From contig VTFK01000065.1 in NCBI GenBank assembly GCA_009617715.1, forward strand, positions 496,001 through 560,000: a DNA stretch of 64,000 nucleotides, given 5' to 3'. Shown piece by piece: positions 25,560-38,369 of this stretch. A program made the translations under genes and the position numbers. The stretch's first letter is position 1. Each line of letters begins with the position of its first letter. The notes under the pieces were generated by a model. It searched no databases and was not told the DNA's origin. It saw only the letters and a program-made list of their open reading frames with translations. The DNA is from Plectrocnemia conspersa (Eukaryota > Arthropoda > Insecta > Trichoptera > Polycentropodidae).

Positions 25560-25990
25560 CCTAGCAAAATGAATGACAACGCGTAATGGGGCAGTTTTAA
25601 ATCCGAAACGGAGGCTTTACCCACTTGACTGATGTCTAAAAAGGCGTATATTTTGCGTTCAAAAACTGGCCTTAGAAACTCATAAGTCACTCTCCCAACG
25701 GAACTCTGGAAGTAATTTATAAAAATGTAATTTACCTAAATATGCTAGGAAGTCTTGGGGCGTAGCTCCATAGGTGCTAGCGCATATCAAAACGTCTCAG
25801 GGCCTCTCCCCAGTGTCGTTTCAGCTTCCATTGTCGCGGAATTTTATCAGGGGGAGTTAAATCAGAGCTGGCATAAATGTTTTCGCTGTGGCGCAAGGAT
25901 GCGGACGTTTTGTTGCTTTGTGGAATTGTTTCGTGGCCTTTGTCATTTTGAGGCGCTGGGACAATGTGCTTAAATATCTACCGCAAAGCA
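25560..25990. other. GC-balanced island
   Basis: Sharp-edged and best defined at 25750-25970, where a 72-codon plus-strand frame is open. The frame holds a CxxC (HKCFRCGARM) but no zinc-binding domain layout I recognise. Candidate conserved regulatory DNA. Confidence 0.37.
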
Positions 25991-27380
25991 ACTTGTTATG
26001 TCCGATTGTGTTTTAAAACGAATTTAACTTAAAGAGAGACATCTTAATTATGATCATTTCTTGGATTAAATGTTCTCTAATAAAAATTCTAAATTTTATT
26101 ACTGTAAAAAAGAAGCAGATATACACTATAATTATTTTTTTGTAAATAATTAATATATATGTTACAGTTTAAAGATTAAATTTCAATAAAGTATAGAATG
26201 ACTATACAAAGTATGTACTATGAGTTTTAGTTAAAACTTACAACGCTACATTTCATGCATACTTTCCCTAGATAATATATGCTTAAACTAGTGCAATTAT
26301 GAACTAGTTACCTGAGCAAGTTACATCGTCAATGAGCAAGATTTGACAGACAGTTGTTTGACATCCAACCTAATCGTAGTTAATTAAAAAAACAGTGAAT
26401 AACTATGTATCGAATCTACTTAAAATCAAGATTATACAAATTGGCAATAAGATTCACCTTCCATAAATTATTTAAAATACTCAAAATATTTCATTTTTAA
26501 TACTTTGAAAAACAACGAGTAGTGAGAGCATACAATAACTAATTATTCATAAACTATTTTGTGTGTACTGTAACTAAAGTGTTTTAATATGTATTTTAAT
26601 GTTTCATAAATTCAATGCATGCTCATAATATAATGTAAACTAAAATATATGAGTAAATAAATAAATCCTAAGTTTCATGTAGGGAAAAGTTTAAAATACA
26701 CACTGGAAAATCAACATTTTTTTGTACCTATTATATGCTTACCAAATTATTAAAATATCATTAAGTTTCAAATTGAGTTGCTGCTATACAAATTCTATGC
26801 TTGTCTAACTTTAAATCTACCTACATTATTGCTTTTAAATTGTATATTAAAATAGTTAAATAAAATATATTTACTATTTATTTTATTAGGAATTAATTTA
26901 ACAACTGGTATTTATATTTAGTTACGATACTAATTTTATATTTAATTTTTAAAATTATAAGTCTGCCTCTCTCTGCCCTGTTGTGACAGAGTTTCACATC
27001 TATTATATTTTTCGAGACAGCTCTAGCATACCACAGATGAAGATGTTGGCATGCTAATACAAAATGTGTTTATACCTTAAAAGTAAAACAACCGTTAACA
27101 AAAAGGTATGAGTACAATAGTATTTTACGTAGGGTAAAATACATTATCTATCGCGCATTCTTTCAAAACAAAGAGTAGTTTTTTCGTAACATAAGGGTAT
27201 TTACGAATGATTTACGTCTCAGGATAGATGTTTTAATAAATTTCTTAGTACCGAGATCTCTCTTCCACGTTAGGTCTTTCTTGTTAATCTTACTTTTGAG
27301 CCAAGTTGTTTTTTTCTATTAATTGTTTGAAATGGTCGTTACATTGAACTCTAAATTAATTGGGCGTGTGGTTGAAACTT
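25991..27380. other. AT-rich tract, nothing recognised
   Basis: Low-complexity apart from a short mixed patch at 26965-27055 that I could not assign. Confidence 0.45.
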
Positions 27381-27590
27381 TCACACTGAATTATTTTTTT
27401 TACTAAGATAATTACAAGCCAACCTTTGGTACTTTATTATGTCACATGTTTTGCTAAAATCGATTACCAAGATCTTACTTGCTAACACAATCTCACACAC
27501 AAATTGGTTTAAGATAGTAACATATATTGTATCTAAAAGTAGGTTTATAAATGTATTTATTGTATTTAAATAAACTCGTAAACTTACCAA
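27381..27590 (-). pseudogene. LINE reverse transcriptase fragment (first catalytic aspartate block)
   Basis: The minus-strand frame contains TILNQFVCEIVLASKILVID then FSKTCDIIKYQRL. This follows the RT segment that runs from a helix ending in ..EFxxEI to VIxxDFSKAFDxVDHxxL. The aspartate of DFSK and the lysine are kept; AF is replaced by TC and the histidine is lost. About 70 codons remain open here, although neighbouring RT blocks are absent. It belongs to the CR1/Jockey-like group by this layout. Confidence 0.5.
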
Positions 27591-27954
27591 TATTTTAATA
27601 TCTAATTATAAATTTTGATATTGCTTATTCATATTCGTCTTTAAAAAGTCTTGAAAAATGAGTTTATTTAATGAATACTATTTATACTATTATTTTTAAT
27701 ATAAGTTTAACTCTACTGAGGTATCTTTTTTTATATTTAGGCAGTGCTTTAATAAATCTAGTGACAAAATAAACATAATATTAATATGTAACTGCATTAT
27801 CATAAAGTATTAATATACATATATATGTATGTAAGAAAATCATTTTTTAAATACACAAGTTTTACATGAACAATTTTAAATGTAACAACTATATTCACTA
27901 TCATAATAGTTTTGCTATTACAAGAAATATATATTTTCTGTATCGACACATTCT

Positions 27955-28500
27955 AATTTGAAATTTTCGCGTGATTTGACGCTGTCTGTCGAAATGTCGG
28001 AGATTTGGAGTGACTCCACTCGGGAATTTCAGTTTCCCCATACCTATTTTCACACGACATATCATATATCACCACCATTACCTATCAACTCACACTCACC
28101 AGAGACAAATTGTTATTTACAGCATGTCAAATACCAATTTCGTATGAAATATACAACCAAAGTAAATTGCTCACGGTACCATATTTACATTTTCATAACA
28201 CGATCTATGTTTTTCTGCGATTTCTTTCAATAATATACTCCGACTCTATGTGAACAAACTTTTCATATAACTTCTATATGTGTTTGTTGTGAAGCTAACC
28301 AGGGGATAAAGTATCTCTCGCAGTCTAACGAGTTTTTTCCCGATACATTAATTACATTCGGGATTATTTCTTCCCCTGGAAGTTACTGTATAAGCTTTCG
28401 AGCCTACCTTAGTAATACCTCAGTGGATTAGTTTGGCTCATCGTAGCACCTGAGAAACGACCATTTGTAACCCGGACTTGATTAAATGTCTTGTTATGAT
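27955..28500. other. GC-balanced island
   Basis: Less AT-rich than the flanks. A 91-codon plus-strand frame (27958-28233) is open but rich in His, Tyr and Thr and resembles no family. Confidence 0.33.
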
Positions 28501-29460
28501 GACGTAAAAACATCGCGCTAAAGGCTAAAAACGATGATGTTCTCATAATTATGATAAATTATTTTTTTATAAGCATCGGATGCTGAATGTAATTGAATCG
28601 AAGTAAAGCTCATATGTACAACTTATTTACTCATTGATATTAAAAATAATACATATACAATTAATCGTTTTTGATATTGATGTATTAATAGTGAAATATT
28701 ACCAATAAACATATAATAATTGTACCTCAACATCATGATACTTCATGATAAATTACATTACTTAACTAAAAAAAATATATTTTAAAATAAATACACAGAA
28801 AAAGACGTTTTTTCTTATTATTATTTTTTTAAGTAAAGGGTTTATACATATCATTAAAAATCTCATTAAAGTCGCTAATGTCAACGAAGAGAGGTTACAG
28901 GGTACTTTTACATAGGAAAATGAAACCTGTCCCGATCTATTAATTACACATATGCTCTCATTTATGCAATTAAATATCGTAGTCATTGATCAGGCAATTT
29001 ACCTATGAAGCTTATGCCCTGTAAATAAATAAATAAGTGTTTGCGACTTTGGTGATCCATTAACACATGTACGAGCTGTTCAAGCAAGAATAACATCGTT
29101 CAGGGAATATTAGTATTAGAAGTTTGTTAATTCCCCGTTAACATGTGAAGGGAGTTAGCCTAATACATTTTATCGTGAAACGCATCAATCAAATATGGGT
29201 AAATACATCGTAGATGCTAACCGATTATTGAAAATGGGGGCAACTAGGTCATTAGATAATATAAAAGCAAAATAGTTATGATTTATAAGTAATATTGTAT
29301 ATATTTCTATTTATCTAATTCGATCATCCCTAAATTGGACCTAATTGATTTACTTTTATAAACAGTTTTTATATTTTATTTATGTTGCTCTTACAACACT
29401 CAACTTCAACGAGTTGTGTGAAGATATATAGACAGTATGGGTCGCAAAGTGAATTTCAAT
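28501..29460. other. AT-rich tract, nothing recognised
   Basis: A mixed patch at about 28985-29190 shows no open frame. Confidence 0.45.
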
Positions 29461-29467
29461 GCTGCTA

Positions 29468-29728
29468 CTATTGTATAATGCTCTGGGTTACAAAACGGCC
29501 GATCAGGTAACCATGGGATCCAATTTCCACATGTTGAATTTCCCAGCCGCCGGATGAGGTTGGATCTGAGTTAAACGCTAACATTACCTGATCCGTGCAT
29601 TTCTGCATCACGGCAAACATCTGATCCTTAGTACCTGGTAAATTGGGGAACTGTCGCCGTGGGAAAGGAGTTTGTCGACTAACGTTGGATAAACAGAGAC
29701 TTGGAATTTTGCCCAAAGTACATAACAC
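29468..29728 (-). CDS. Unrecognised open frame of 86 codons, coding-like composition
   Basis: This minus-strand frame stands out because its composition is balanced (Gly, Pro, Gln, Met and Trp are all present), unlike the Lys/Ile/Asn-rich noise around it. It includes PFPRRQFPNLPGTKDQMFAV and ends SHGYLIGRFVTQSIIQ then stop. Possible internal donor (GATCAG|GTAATG) and acceptor-like (TTTACCAG) sites lie inside. No signal peptide, membrane segment or domain is recognised. It could be a terminal exon, an unknown small protein, a transposon scrap or conserved non-coding DNA open by chance. Confidence 0.22.
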   Translation of the reverse strand: MLCTLGKIPSLCLSNVSRQTPFPRRQFPNLPGTKDQMFAVMQKCTDQVMLAFNSDPTSSGGWEIQHVEIGSHGYLIGRFVTQSIIQ

Positions 29729-29948
29729 ACCATTATTCGTCTAAGTTTATTTAATGCTTTATACACAATAAATAATATTCTCATTGTATAACTTAGATAC
29801 ACGATTAAGGATCTAAGTGATCTTATTGCACATATAAGCGTGAGAAAATTATTAAATTAAGTCGTTAAGCTTAAGTAATTTGTCTTAAATATTAAGAATA
29901 TTTTCATTTGAAGTAAAATACGCAGATAAAATCTCATTCGTCTATAAT

Positions 29949-29963
29949 TTGTACAAGCCAAAC
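29949..29963. repeat. Extra copy of the hairpin arm (TTGTACAAGCCAAAC)
   Basis: This 15-mer recurs exactly at 30030-30044 and, inverted with one change, at 29969-29983. A second, shorter hairpin (29949-29983) could therefore compete with the long one at 29964-30049. Confidence 0.75.
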
Positions 29964-30049
29964 TTATGGTTTGGTTTGTACAATGAGTGCCTTACTTTTA
30001 TTTTTAGGGTTCATATTTTTTTGCACACATTGTACAAGCCAAACCATAA
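29964..30049. ncRNA. Long hairpin, microRNA-precursor-like or miniature element
   Basis: The arms 29964-29990 and 30023-30049 pair over 27 bp with one G-U and one mismatch, around a 32-nt loop. The left arm starts TTATGGTTTGGTTTGTACAA; the right ends TTGTACAAGCCAAACCATAA. The size and near-perfect stem fit a microRNA precursor read from the plus strand, though the loop is on the large side. A short inverted-repeat transposon remnant would look the same. I do not recognise the arm sequences as a named microRNA. Confidence 0.35.
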
Positions 30050-30750
30050 ATGTCAAATATCAAAATGAATTGTTAAAATAAATCATTAATTAAAAAACTC
30101 ATAATTGTTTAAGAAAAATAATTTAAAATGTTCAATATGTTTGATTAATGAAAGAAATAGTTTTTATTTTATTGAAACTAAACAAAATTATTTTATATGC
30201 CTAGAAGTTTATTTGATTAAATATATTAAATCACAAACTAAATTGTATTCAATTAATGGTTCAGTTGTAATAATGCCTGTGCCGTAATTGTCAATATATG
30301 TTAACCGTTCGACCGACAAATGGGACTGGGCTCACCTGTTTACACACATCTGCTTAGGCATCAATTGCACCATGAATAATAGAAAATAACTGGTGTGTAA
30401 ACTCGAATATAAATATCAACGAGTACTTAGTAAACTTTGTCTTTTTTCATATAACACGGTTAAACATCTTCTGATTGAAAACAATTTGTTTTATTTATAC
30501 ACAATAAGATGATCTTATATATATTAATTCTCTTAATAAAATTACTTTGCAGTCGACGATTGATATCTTGGTAAACCCAGTGATATATCACGTGTATAAC
30601 AAACCATAAATTATTATAGAAATGAATACATCTTTTCAAATTGTATGTATGTTTTTTTAAATTTACATTCTTATTTAATAAAATACATTATTGTGTTTTT
30701 TAATACAATACTGCTTGATGAATGAATTACAGAAACAATAACGCGCCAAG
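30050..30750. other. AT-rich tract, nothing recognised
   Basis: A 60-codon frame at 30105-30287 is chance-like. Confidence 0.45.
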
Positions 30751-30759
30751 ATTTGATCC

Positions 30760-31410
30760 TTGAAGAGACATGATATGAATTTTATATACGATACGAACAC
30801 AGCAATAAAACGAGATAAAGGACGGGCGGGTTCAGGGACAACGAACGTGCCCGAAATCTACGGGAAAAAACAATATATACGATCGGAGCTCCGAAATGAG
30901 AAAATAGTGAAACGACGATTTATATGACTGTGCACTTTGTAAAAATGAAAAGCTTGTTTGTTTTCCGAGGCTCTAACCGCAGAAGGACCGAAGAAAAATG
31001 TTCCCCGGATATCCGCGGGCTTTAGTCGGGCTGTTAGGTGTCCAACGAATTGAATACAAAGCAGAAAGCTTTCTTGGTACCTAGCTCATACGAAGGTACT
31101 AGATACATACGTGTGTATGTGTGCGATCACATGGATTTACGATGGGTAAAGTTTTTAATTTCGCTTATCCGTTGAAACAATTTGCCAGTTCCCACTTCAT
31201 GTTCCGGATATGTGCGAGCGAATAAAAACCGAGCTCACGAATAAGGATAATATATGATGTTGGACTAGAGAATAATCTTCATAAAAGAACAATTCTCGAA
31301 AGACGCTGCTCGCAGTGAGTACATTTACTCGCAAATGATTTAACTTTTTAGGGTCTTGTTGTTGCTTGTGTGTTGCTCTGAAAGGGGTTTTCAACTGATG
31401 GTATATCAAG
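30760..31410. other. GC-balanced island
   Basis: Extended mixed-composition block, most G+C-rich at 30815-31060 with several CCCG, CGGG and CGCG pieces. A 70-codon minus frame (31197-31409) is unassigned. No splice-bounded exon is evident. Confidence 0.33.
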
Positions 31411-31870
31411 AAAATTCATGAATTATTTATTCATTAATTCCACCATAATGGAAATATTTTCGATTGAACAATTGTAACGTTCGTTACTTTTTTCACAAAT
31501 ATCCATAGTTAACCGTAAATCACATATAGACTCAATGAGTCCAATATCATTAGATATAAAATTCGAGTCTTATGCTCGAGTTCACCACATAACACAACAC
31601 TTTTCTCTGAAACTTTTAGATGGATTATGTTTAGATTGATTTCAGAACTAGTTGTAATATCATAAGTTTATTATATATTGACAATTTGGAATGTTTTTCA
31701 AAAAGCCAATACGATTTACTATAATTCAGTTTTTATATTTAGTTTTCACGTGTTTGCTTCATTGCGATTTCCAAGTATTAGCTGTATTAGCATACAACAC
31801 GACTTGACTCGATCGATATAAAGACCGTTCTATATGTTTAATTTATTGTGATGCTTAGCTTTAGTATTAT

Positions 31871-32150
31871 TCAATTTGATCCGCCACATTTCAGTCCACT
31901 TGTTGACTTTGTTAATTGCGCATTGCGGATTATTGCTAGATTATTATATAGTTTTCCGGTTATGAGACTAATCCTAATATCCGCAAATGTATTGCAGAAT
32001 ATAGCTTGAGATTCAACTGATATTTTTCTTAGGTATATAAATATATATTCTTCCTTCACCATTATATATCAATATGTTACATAAGTCTTTAACAACAAAC
32101 TTTAAAGCATATAAGGCATACCATCTGGTAAGATCGCGACTCCATACTGT
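31871..32150 (-). pseudogene. R1-like LINE reverse transcriptase fragment (YADD region)
   Basis: Two overlapping minus-strand frames join in order. The first gives LKFVVKDLCNILIYNGEG, fitting the (L/V)WNLVVNDLL...NG..G segment that follows QGGVLSPLL. The second gives NTFADIRISLITGKLYNNLA and then GLKCGGSN, fitting YADDIxILxxGK....L...... and the later W....GL. The YADD box is reduced to FAD plus I, so an essential aspartate is lost. A frameshift separates the halves. The layout is closer to R1-type elements than the other fragments here, so more than one LINE lineage has left remains. Confidence 0.45.
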
Positions 32151-32457
32151 AATTAACTTACACAGAAAAATAAAGACGGATTCTTTTTGATTAAACATCG
32201 TACAACTATAATAGTTGGAATCAGATAAAAAATCTTATATAATTTGTATTTACTTGCTTTAAAATATGTGGGATGCTACAGCACCCTATTTTTTTTAATC
32301 TTTAATTTTTTAATTATTTTTGTATAATGCCAATAATGACGCATTAAAAAAACTTCTTTACTTATAATAGTCAGATTTGTAATAAAAAATTAAAATTAAA
32401 TAAATTGCATATTTCTAGATATTGATATATTGAGTTCTAAAATATTTAATACCAACT

Positions 32458-32485
32458 AAAACCGTGTGTTTATTAACAGGTAAGG
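32458..32485 (+). promoter_or_regulatory. Weak recursive-splice-like site
   Basis: GTGTGTTTATTAACAG|GTAAGG, junction after 32479. It has the fused acceptor/donor core, but its pyrimidine tract is interrupted by G and A. Weaker than the minus-strand site at 13441. Confidence 0.15.
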
Positions 32486-32489
32486 TTTT

Positions 32490-34080
32490 AAAAGCCGTTT
32501 TAGTTCTTATTCGTACAATTTTATTTAATTAAAAAATCATTTTATCATAACATTTTTGCAATCCATGATCAAGTCTTTAAGGACTAGTTCTAAAGTCTCT
32601 TATTTGGAATATAAATCTTTAAAGACCTAGTTATATTATTATTAAATAAAATACACACTTTTTCAACCCATAATATTTTTGATGCTATAATTAATCTATT
32701 ACATCTTGCTGTATAAGCACCAAAAATCTATCAAAAATACGATAAACATTATTTAAATTAGTGGCATTGTTTGTATGCCTTACAAATATATGTGAATAAA
32801 ATTTATTTAAATTGAGTAATAATTCATCAAATTTTTTCTTAAATGTAAACTTTTTAGTATATTATATACACTTAGTATTCACTAAAAGTAAATATTAAGT
32901 GTAAATATTTAGAATTTCTACACTTTTAAATCTCAGAAATCAGGACTATGATAAATTTTAGTTTTCCTCGCAATACAAATTTTAACATATTTTAATAATA
33001 AAATACAAATTAAGGCGTATGCATGTAAATAAAACTAATATGTATTTAAAGGTATAATACATACAGCGATTTTATATAACTATATATAGTATATATACAA
33101 TACAAATACAGATGTTTTTAAATCAGGTATTATACATATATTAATATATACTATATTGGTAAGAAAAAAATCTATTAAGCGCAAATCTAAGAGCCTCCGT
33201 CTATTTTTTTTTAATAAAAATCCCTACTCCTATTTCCTGATGAAACTTATTTTTATACTGCTTCATGCATATTCCATTTATTTCCAATGTCTGAAATTAT
33301 CTCTTAACTTGTTCAACAAAAATGTTTCTTCTTTTATGACGTAGTTATCATTTCCTTTATTACAATACGTAACTCGTGTGCAATTATTATATCTTTATCG
33401 TTACGATTTATATATGTAAAAAATAAATCACTTATAGAAGATCGTTCACTGGGAAAATTAGTGGCGAAAATTCTATTCTTATTTATAATAAATTTATAAT
33501 ATTTTGCTGTAAATTGTTATATCCTGTGTATGTGAAAGTTTTGATGTCTTTGCTTAAAAATATGTTGCCGCTTCACTTTATCTTTTAATTAAAGTTTAGT
33601 GAAACAACATAAGATAATTGTTCTTATCTTAATTGTGCAACTTGTGTAAATATCGTTAAGATAACTAGTAAAAGCTCAATCACAAAGTATCAGTTGCACT
33701 GCGAGCTTTTTTTATTTTTATGTTATTTGAAGCTTTTAAATAATGTAAATAATTTAACTTTTATATTAAAACGTTAAAAATTACATTAGCATCATCATGG
33801 CATTTCTGCTACTTAGCGTTTTAATGTAAATTTTCACCATAGAGAACTTTTTAATGTAAATTAAAATTTGACACAAAATCTCAGATCTCAAAGAATGTTT
33901 AAAACTTTTTTCATGATTTTTATTTAAGGCTTGTTTGAAACATCTTAGGACAGGATGTATAGTAGTCACGATACATATATATATTAAATTTTTATTTTAT
34001 AAGAATTATACCAAAATAATTATTTTCAAGAACTTTTCTTATGCCATAAATAAGTTTCTGATATAAGCTTGTACTTCACG
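32490..34080. other. AT-rich desert
   Basis: Only an 8-bp dyad, TAAGATAA..TTATCTTA (33610-33631), stands out. Confidence 0.45.
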
Positions 34081-34099
34081 CTCTACAAACGGACACATG

Positions 34100-34600
34100 G
34101 ATCATCAAGAAAAACTTAGGCAGTCTCCATTCGGTTTCAATTTTCTACCTAGCAAACGGTGTGCATTGAATAAAATATGAATTCCAGATGATGCATTATG
34201 GTCTAGTGTAGCGACCGACAGTTGGCCGCGCATGTCGCGCTGGTTTATCCCATGTGCACAAATGCACAAGTGCAGCCTGTGTGCACTCGCATGCATATGC
34301 AGTGCACACACCCTCGCGCTGAACTAAGCAGGACACGGGCAAAAGCCGGGGCAATAAATAAAAAAATAATGCTCGCTGAACTGGAGACGTTTACAAATGC
34401 GAAGCTTTGGGCAACTTATAGCGCGGCAAGCTCGGAGAAACTTCAAACGAGAGCTTTTATTTCGTTTGACGTGTACCAAAACGACCGAGCGAACACGGAA
34501 GAACTGCCGATATGGTCATTAAACATGGTGAATCATGGAATTTTAAACAGTCTCGTTACGGTGGCGTCAGTCTGACGTTGCTTTATTCCCAACGGATTGA
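34100..34600. other. GC-balanced island with GTGCAC cluster
   Basis: GTGCAC occurs at 34254, 34281 and 34302, with related ATGCAC and GTGCAG words between, inside about 60 bp. A 117-codon plus frame (34222-34575) and a 68-codon minus frame overlap. The amino-acid sequence is Ala- and His-rich and resembles nothing. Best seen as a candidate regulatory element with repeated binding words. Confidence 0.4.
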
Positions 34601-34760
34601 CGATCGCCTAAAAATAATCAGTAAAAAATATCAGAGCAAAGCCTTAAGTTATCATGAAAATAATACAAAATTTTTATTTAAAAACTTAAAATTATTGAAT
34701 ATTTTACTCTGTCACATTATTACGTTATTATATAATAAAATCAGATGCATCATATATTAG

Positions 34761-36820
34761 TTTATTTAATATATACATATACTTAAATATAGTACTATTA
34801 CTAACGTTATTATCCGGCTTTACACAGGATAGATTCAAACTCATTATATGTACATTATAACTTATTTATTATTATTATTACAAAGGTATTTGATTGTGCG
34901 CATTGCATTGACTGTTGAAAATGTTCTACAATCAAAGGGCATTGCCATTTTCATATCAGAAAAGACTATATAAATATATTTTATTTAGACTATATAATAT
35001 GCCGCTAGTAATTCTAAAGTATTACTACCATGCTACCAGATCTATTGATTTGGAAGCAAAATTTTGAAAATCAGTCAAGTCCATTGCCGTCTTTTAGTGA
35101 TATGGAAGCCCACTGATTTTCTTACCATTTTATCTCACAAAAGATACTGCCGCTCTTGCAATCTACCTTTTATCACAAGTAAAACTATTGTTTTCATTAC
35201 TTTTAATATTTTTATGCTTGATAAAAATAATAGGGATACATTGAAAAACGTAGGAAAGTCTTGGGCTGAGGTTTTAAAATTAACTTTGAACGATCTATTA
35301 AGCACGTTTTGGTAATAATTAATTAAGATAATAATTATTAGTAATTATTATCAGACAATAAGTACCAAAAAAACAGTGTATTATTTAACGATTTTTTATA
35401 TTTATAAAAAAATATTGTAATAACACAATTTCTGTATAATTACATAAACTTTTTAATTTATATTTTCATTGCCAGTTGTAAAACAACATACAACGTAATT
35501 TCAGAAAATGTCTTGACATGAATCTTTCTAAGTAAAACAACTAAAAATAACTAAACGTAAAAAAAAAAAAAAAATACAACAACACAAAACGTGCACCAAA
35601 TCACAATAACAAATGTATTTTTACATCTAAAAACGACTACTTAAAGTAGTTTTAGCGTTTTGTTATACACATATACCTTTTAATTATCATAATAAAATGT
35701 GACTTTTTGTTGTGTCTTTCATTTTCTTATTTTTAACATACAAATATTTTGTTTAGCTATATATCTTACTAAAAGAAACATGCGTATTATTTATATCGTA
35801 TCTCAACAAACTAACAATAATTATAAACTTAATTATAAAACTCATATTAATATATTGTGACTACGTAACTATTAAACAAATATTAAATTCTGCAATGTTG
35901 AAAAGCAATGAATTGTAAAATAAAAAAATGATCATAACCAAGTTCAGATAAACCTGTAATGCTAAATACTAATACGTAATATAAATGACCATATCATTGC
36001 AAAAAATATTATACAATAAAAATAAAGTCAAGTATTTTCTATTATTAAAAAATAATTATATGTATATTTTTTTATTTTTTATAATTTAGAATGTTGTGAT
36101 AAATGCCTAAGGCGTATAAGTTTTCTCATGAAACGTATTTGGATTTTCTTAGCAACATTGAATTTGTTGACAAAATATGTGGAAAGTAATTATTTTATAT
36201 ATAATACATATGTGAGGGAAAATTTTTATTTTAAAACATATTATGTGCTATAGGTTTATTACATTAAAATAATTGTTAAAAAATATCTTTATAAATATCT
36301 AAGCAAAAAAACTGTGTCGTAATATATTTTTCTATATATGTATTTTAAAATGTAAACTTTTGTACATAATTCATAATTTGATATTATAAATAGAAATGCT
36401 TTAATACAATAAATTTAATTGATTAGCTTATTACCTTACTAAACCGTACAACATTCACATATATTTAAAATTAAGCTATCGTATGTTTAACTCAAATACG
36501 AGGTAATATTGATCATAAGGTTAAAGGTAATTTAATAATCCCTGAAATATATTTTGTAGATATAAATACGCATAGCCCCCGTTTTTTGTGTATATATTAC
36601 AATAAAAAAAATAGATTTTTAAATGATAATGGCTAATAAACATAGCATGAAGTTTACCAAATTGCTAAATTAAAATATATTCAGAAACCTAATGGATGTG
36701 TAAAATATTACGAATTTAAATATTAAAAAAATATAATACCTCAGGTATTTTAGGCGTATTAGCATACGTGTGCGCACGTCATAAATATCAATATCTTTAG
36801 GCAACCCTTATATATTCTGT
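34761..36820. other. AT-rich desert
   Basis: Holds a 16-base A run (35559-35574) and the perfect 11-bp dyad GATAATAATTA..TAATTATTATC (35327-35352, 4-nt centre). No gene or element is recognised. Confidence 0.48.
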
Positions 36821-37260
36821 TTTACGGGATTGAACGTAAAAAAGCTTTCCTCATCCGAGCGCGTTAAGCTATTTTCAAAATATCTCCGGCTTTGGACAAT
36901 GAAAAAGTCATAAATTCTTTACATCCTAGTACGTACCGACCTTAAAGAGACATTTTCCGCTCTCGCGAAATATCCTCCCTGTAATTCGAAATTAAATACA
37001 ACCTTTCTCTGAATAATGCCGCCGGAAAAGGGAGGCGTCGTGTTGCGGCGCCGAATTTTCACGGCTTTTTCCTCCCCAAAGTGTTTACGAATAAAATTTT
37101 ACTACTGTAGGTTTCGGCTCTTGTGCGCTTTGTCTTCTCGCGGAAAAGAATCCTGATAGCCAATTAACTTTAGTATCGAGGGCTCAAAAGTCAAATCGAT
37201 AGGAACATTATTTAGCTTGTTTTCCTCTCCGTTTTCCGCATCTTAAAAAGACGACTGTAT
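36820..37260. other. GC-balanced island
   Basis: Well-defined block with a CG-dense core (GCCGCCGGAAAAGGGAGG at 37019-37036, then GCGGCGCCG). No frame supports coding. Candidate regulatory DNA. Confidence 0.4.
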
Positions 37261-38369
37261 GTAGTGACAAGAATGTAAATTACTTTATTTGCGTCCAGTT
37301 TTATTTAATATTTGAGTTTATTATAAAAATACAATTTGTTTACTACTTACATAATTTAATGATAGTATATATTACTACATAAAAATAACAATTTTTTCGC
37401 CACATTATTATAATTTATTCATCTGTGAGATTACAAAAATCGAAGAAAATATAATAAGTGATTGATCAATAGTGTAGTTATAAAAATCACATTTCATGTG
37501 ATATTTTAATTCACAACTTTAAACTTTTTAATAATGATTTTTACCATTTCGCTATTCTATTAGTTAAAAACTATAAGTAAAATTTAATTCACTGAAAAAT
37601 GAATATGGGTTAACAGTACAAATATATATGATTTAAAAAAAATCGTTTTTCCATGAGCTTTTTTTACAAAGTGGCAGATACTTTTACAAGTGTTATTCTT
37701 TGTCGTCAAAGCATTTATTTTTATCTGAAAAAATATAATAGTAATATAAGTTTGATGCATGATATGTTTATTTAAACATTTTTGTTAATAAAAAATATAT
37801 GAATTTATTATGTAGCAATCATCTATCACCATATTTTTTCTGATTCATATATAGGTAAAACAGTGTTTTAGCGAACTGGCTAAAAGGAATGTTGGGCAAT
37901 GTACTAGCTATGTCATTACCGGCAAAATTTTAGATTTATTGTGAACGGCATAAATAACGAAGGGATATACCATGCTCTTAAAATATCCGATTACTTCTGT
38001 ATTTTTATTTATCTCTCAAGAATTATTTTTTAATTAGATAATCTTTTGATTTGGTAAAAAACATTACTATAGGTTTTTGATTCACGATCTTTACCATGTA
38101 TATGCATTTGATCATAGTTTTTGTATAGTGTAATTTATGTGAAAGACAATCATCAGATTCATTAACTAATATTTATCTGTAGCTCACATTTCTTAATTGC
38201 TCATTCTTTTAGTGACCTGAACATATATATACATTTATTATATATATATATATATTGGTAATATTTTCACGAAGGAATATAAATGTTGACAAAGTATTAA
38301 ATTACATTAGACTGTCGAAATTATCGCTCATCGCAAAATACATAAATAAATAAATGACGATCAGGTTTA
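37261..38369. other. AT-rich tract with (TA)n run
   Basis: The (TA)n run lies at about 38239-38255. No other feature is recognised apart from a short mixed patch at 37865-37970. Confidence 0.45.

Noticed and set aside
33610..33631. TAAGATAA..TTATCTTA hairpin as an RNA structure
   Set aside because: Eight AT-rich base pairs are expected by chance many times in a window this AT-rich.
34222..34575. 117-codon frame as a gene
   Set aside because: Overlapped by an opposite frame. The text is dominated by the repeated GTGCAC/TGCA words and resembles no protein.
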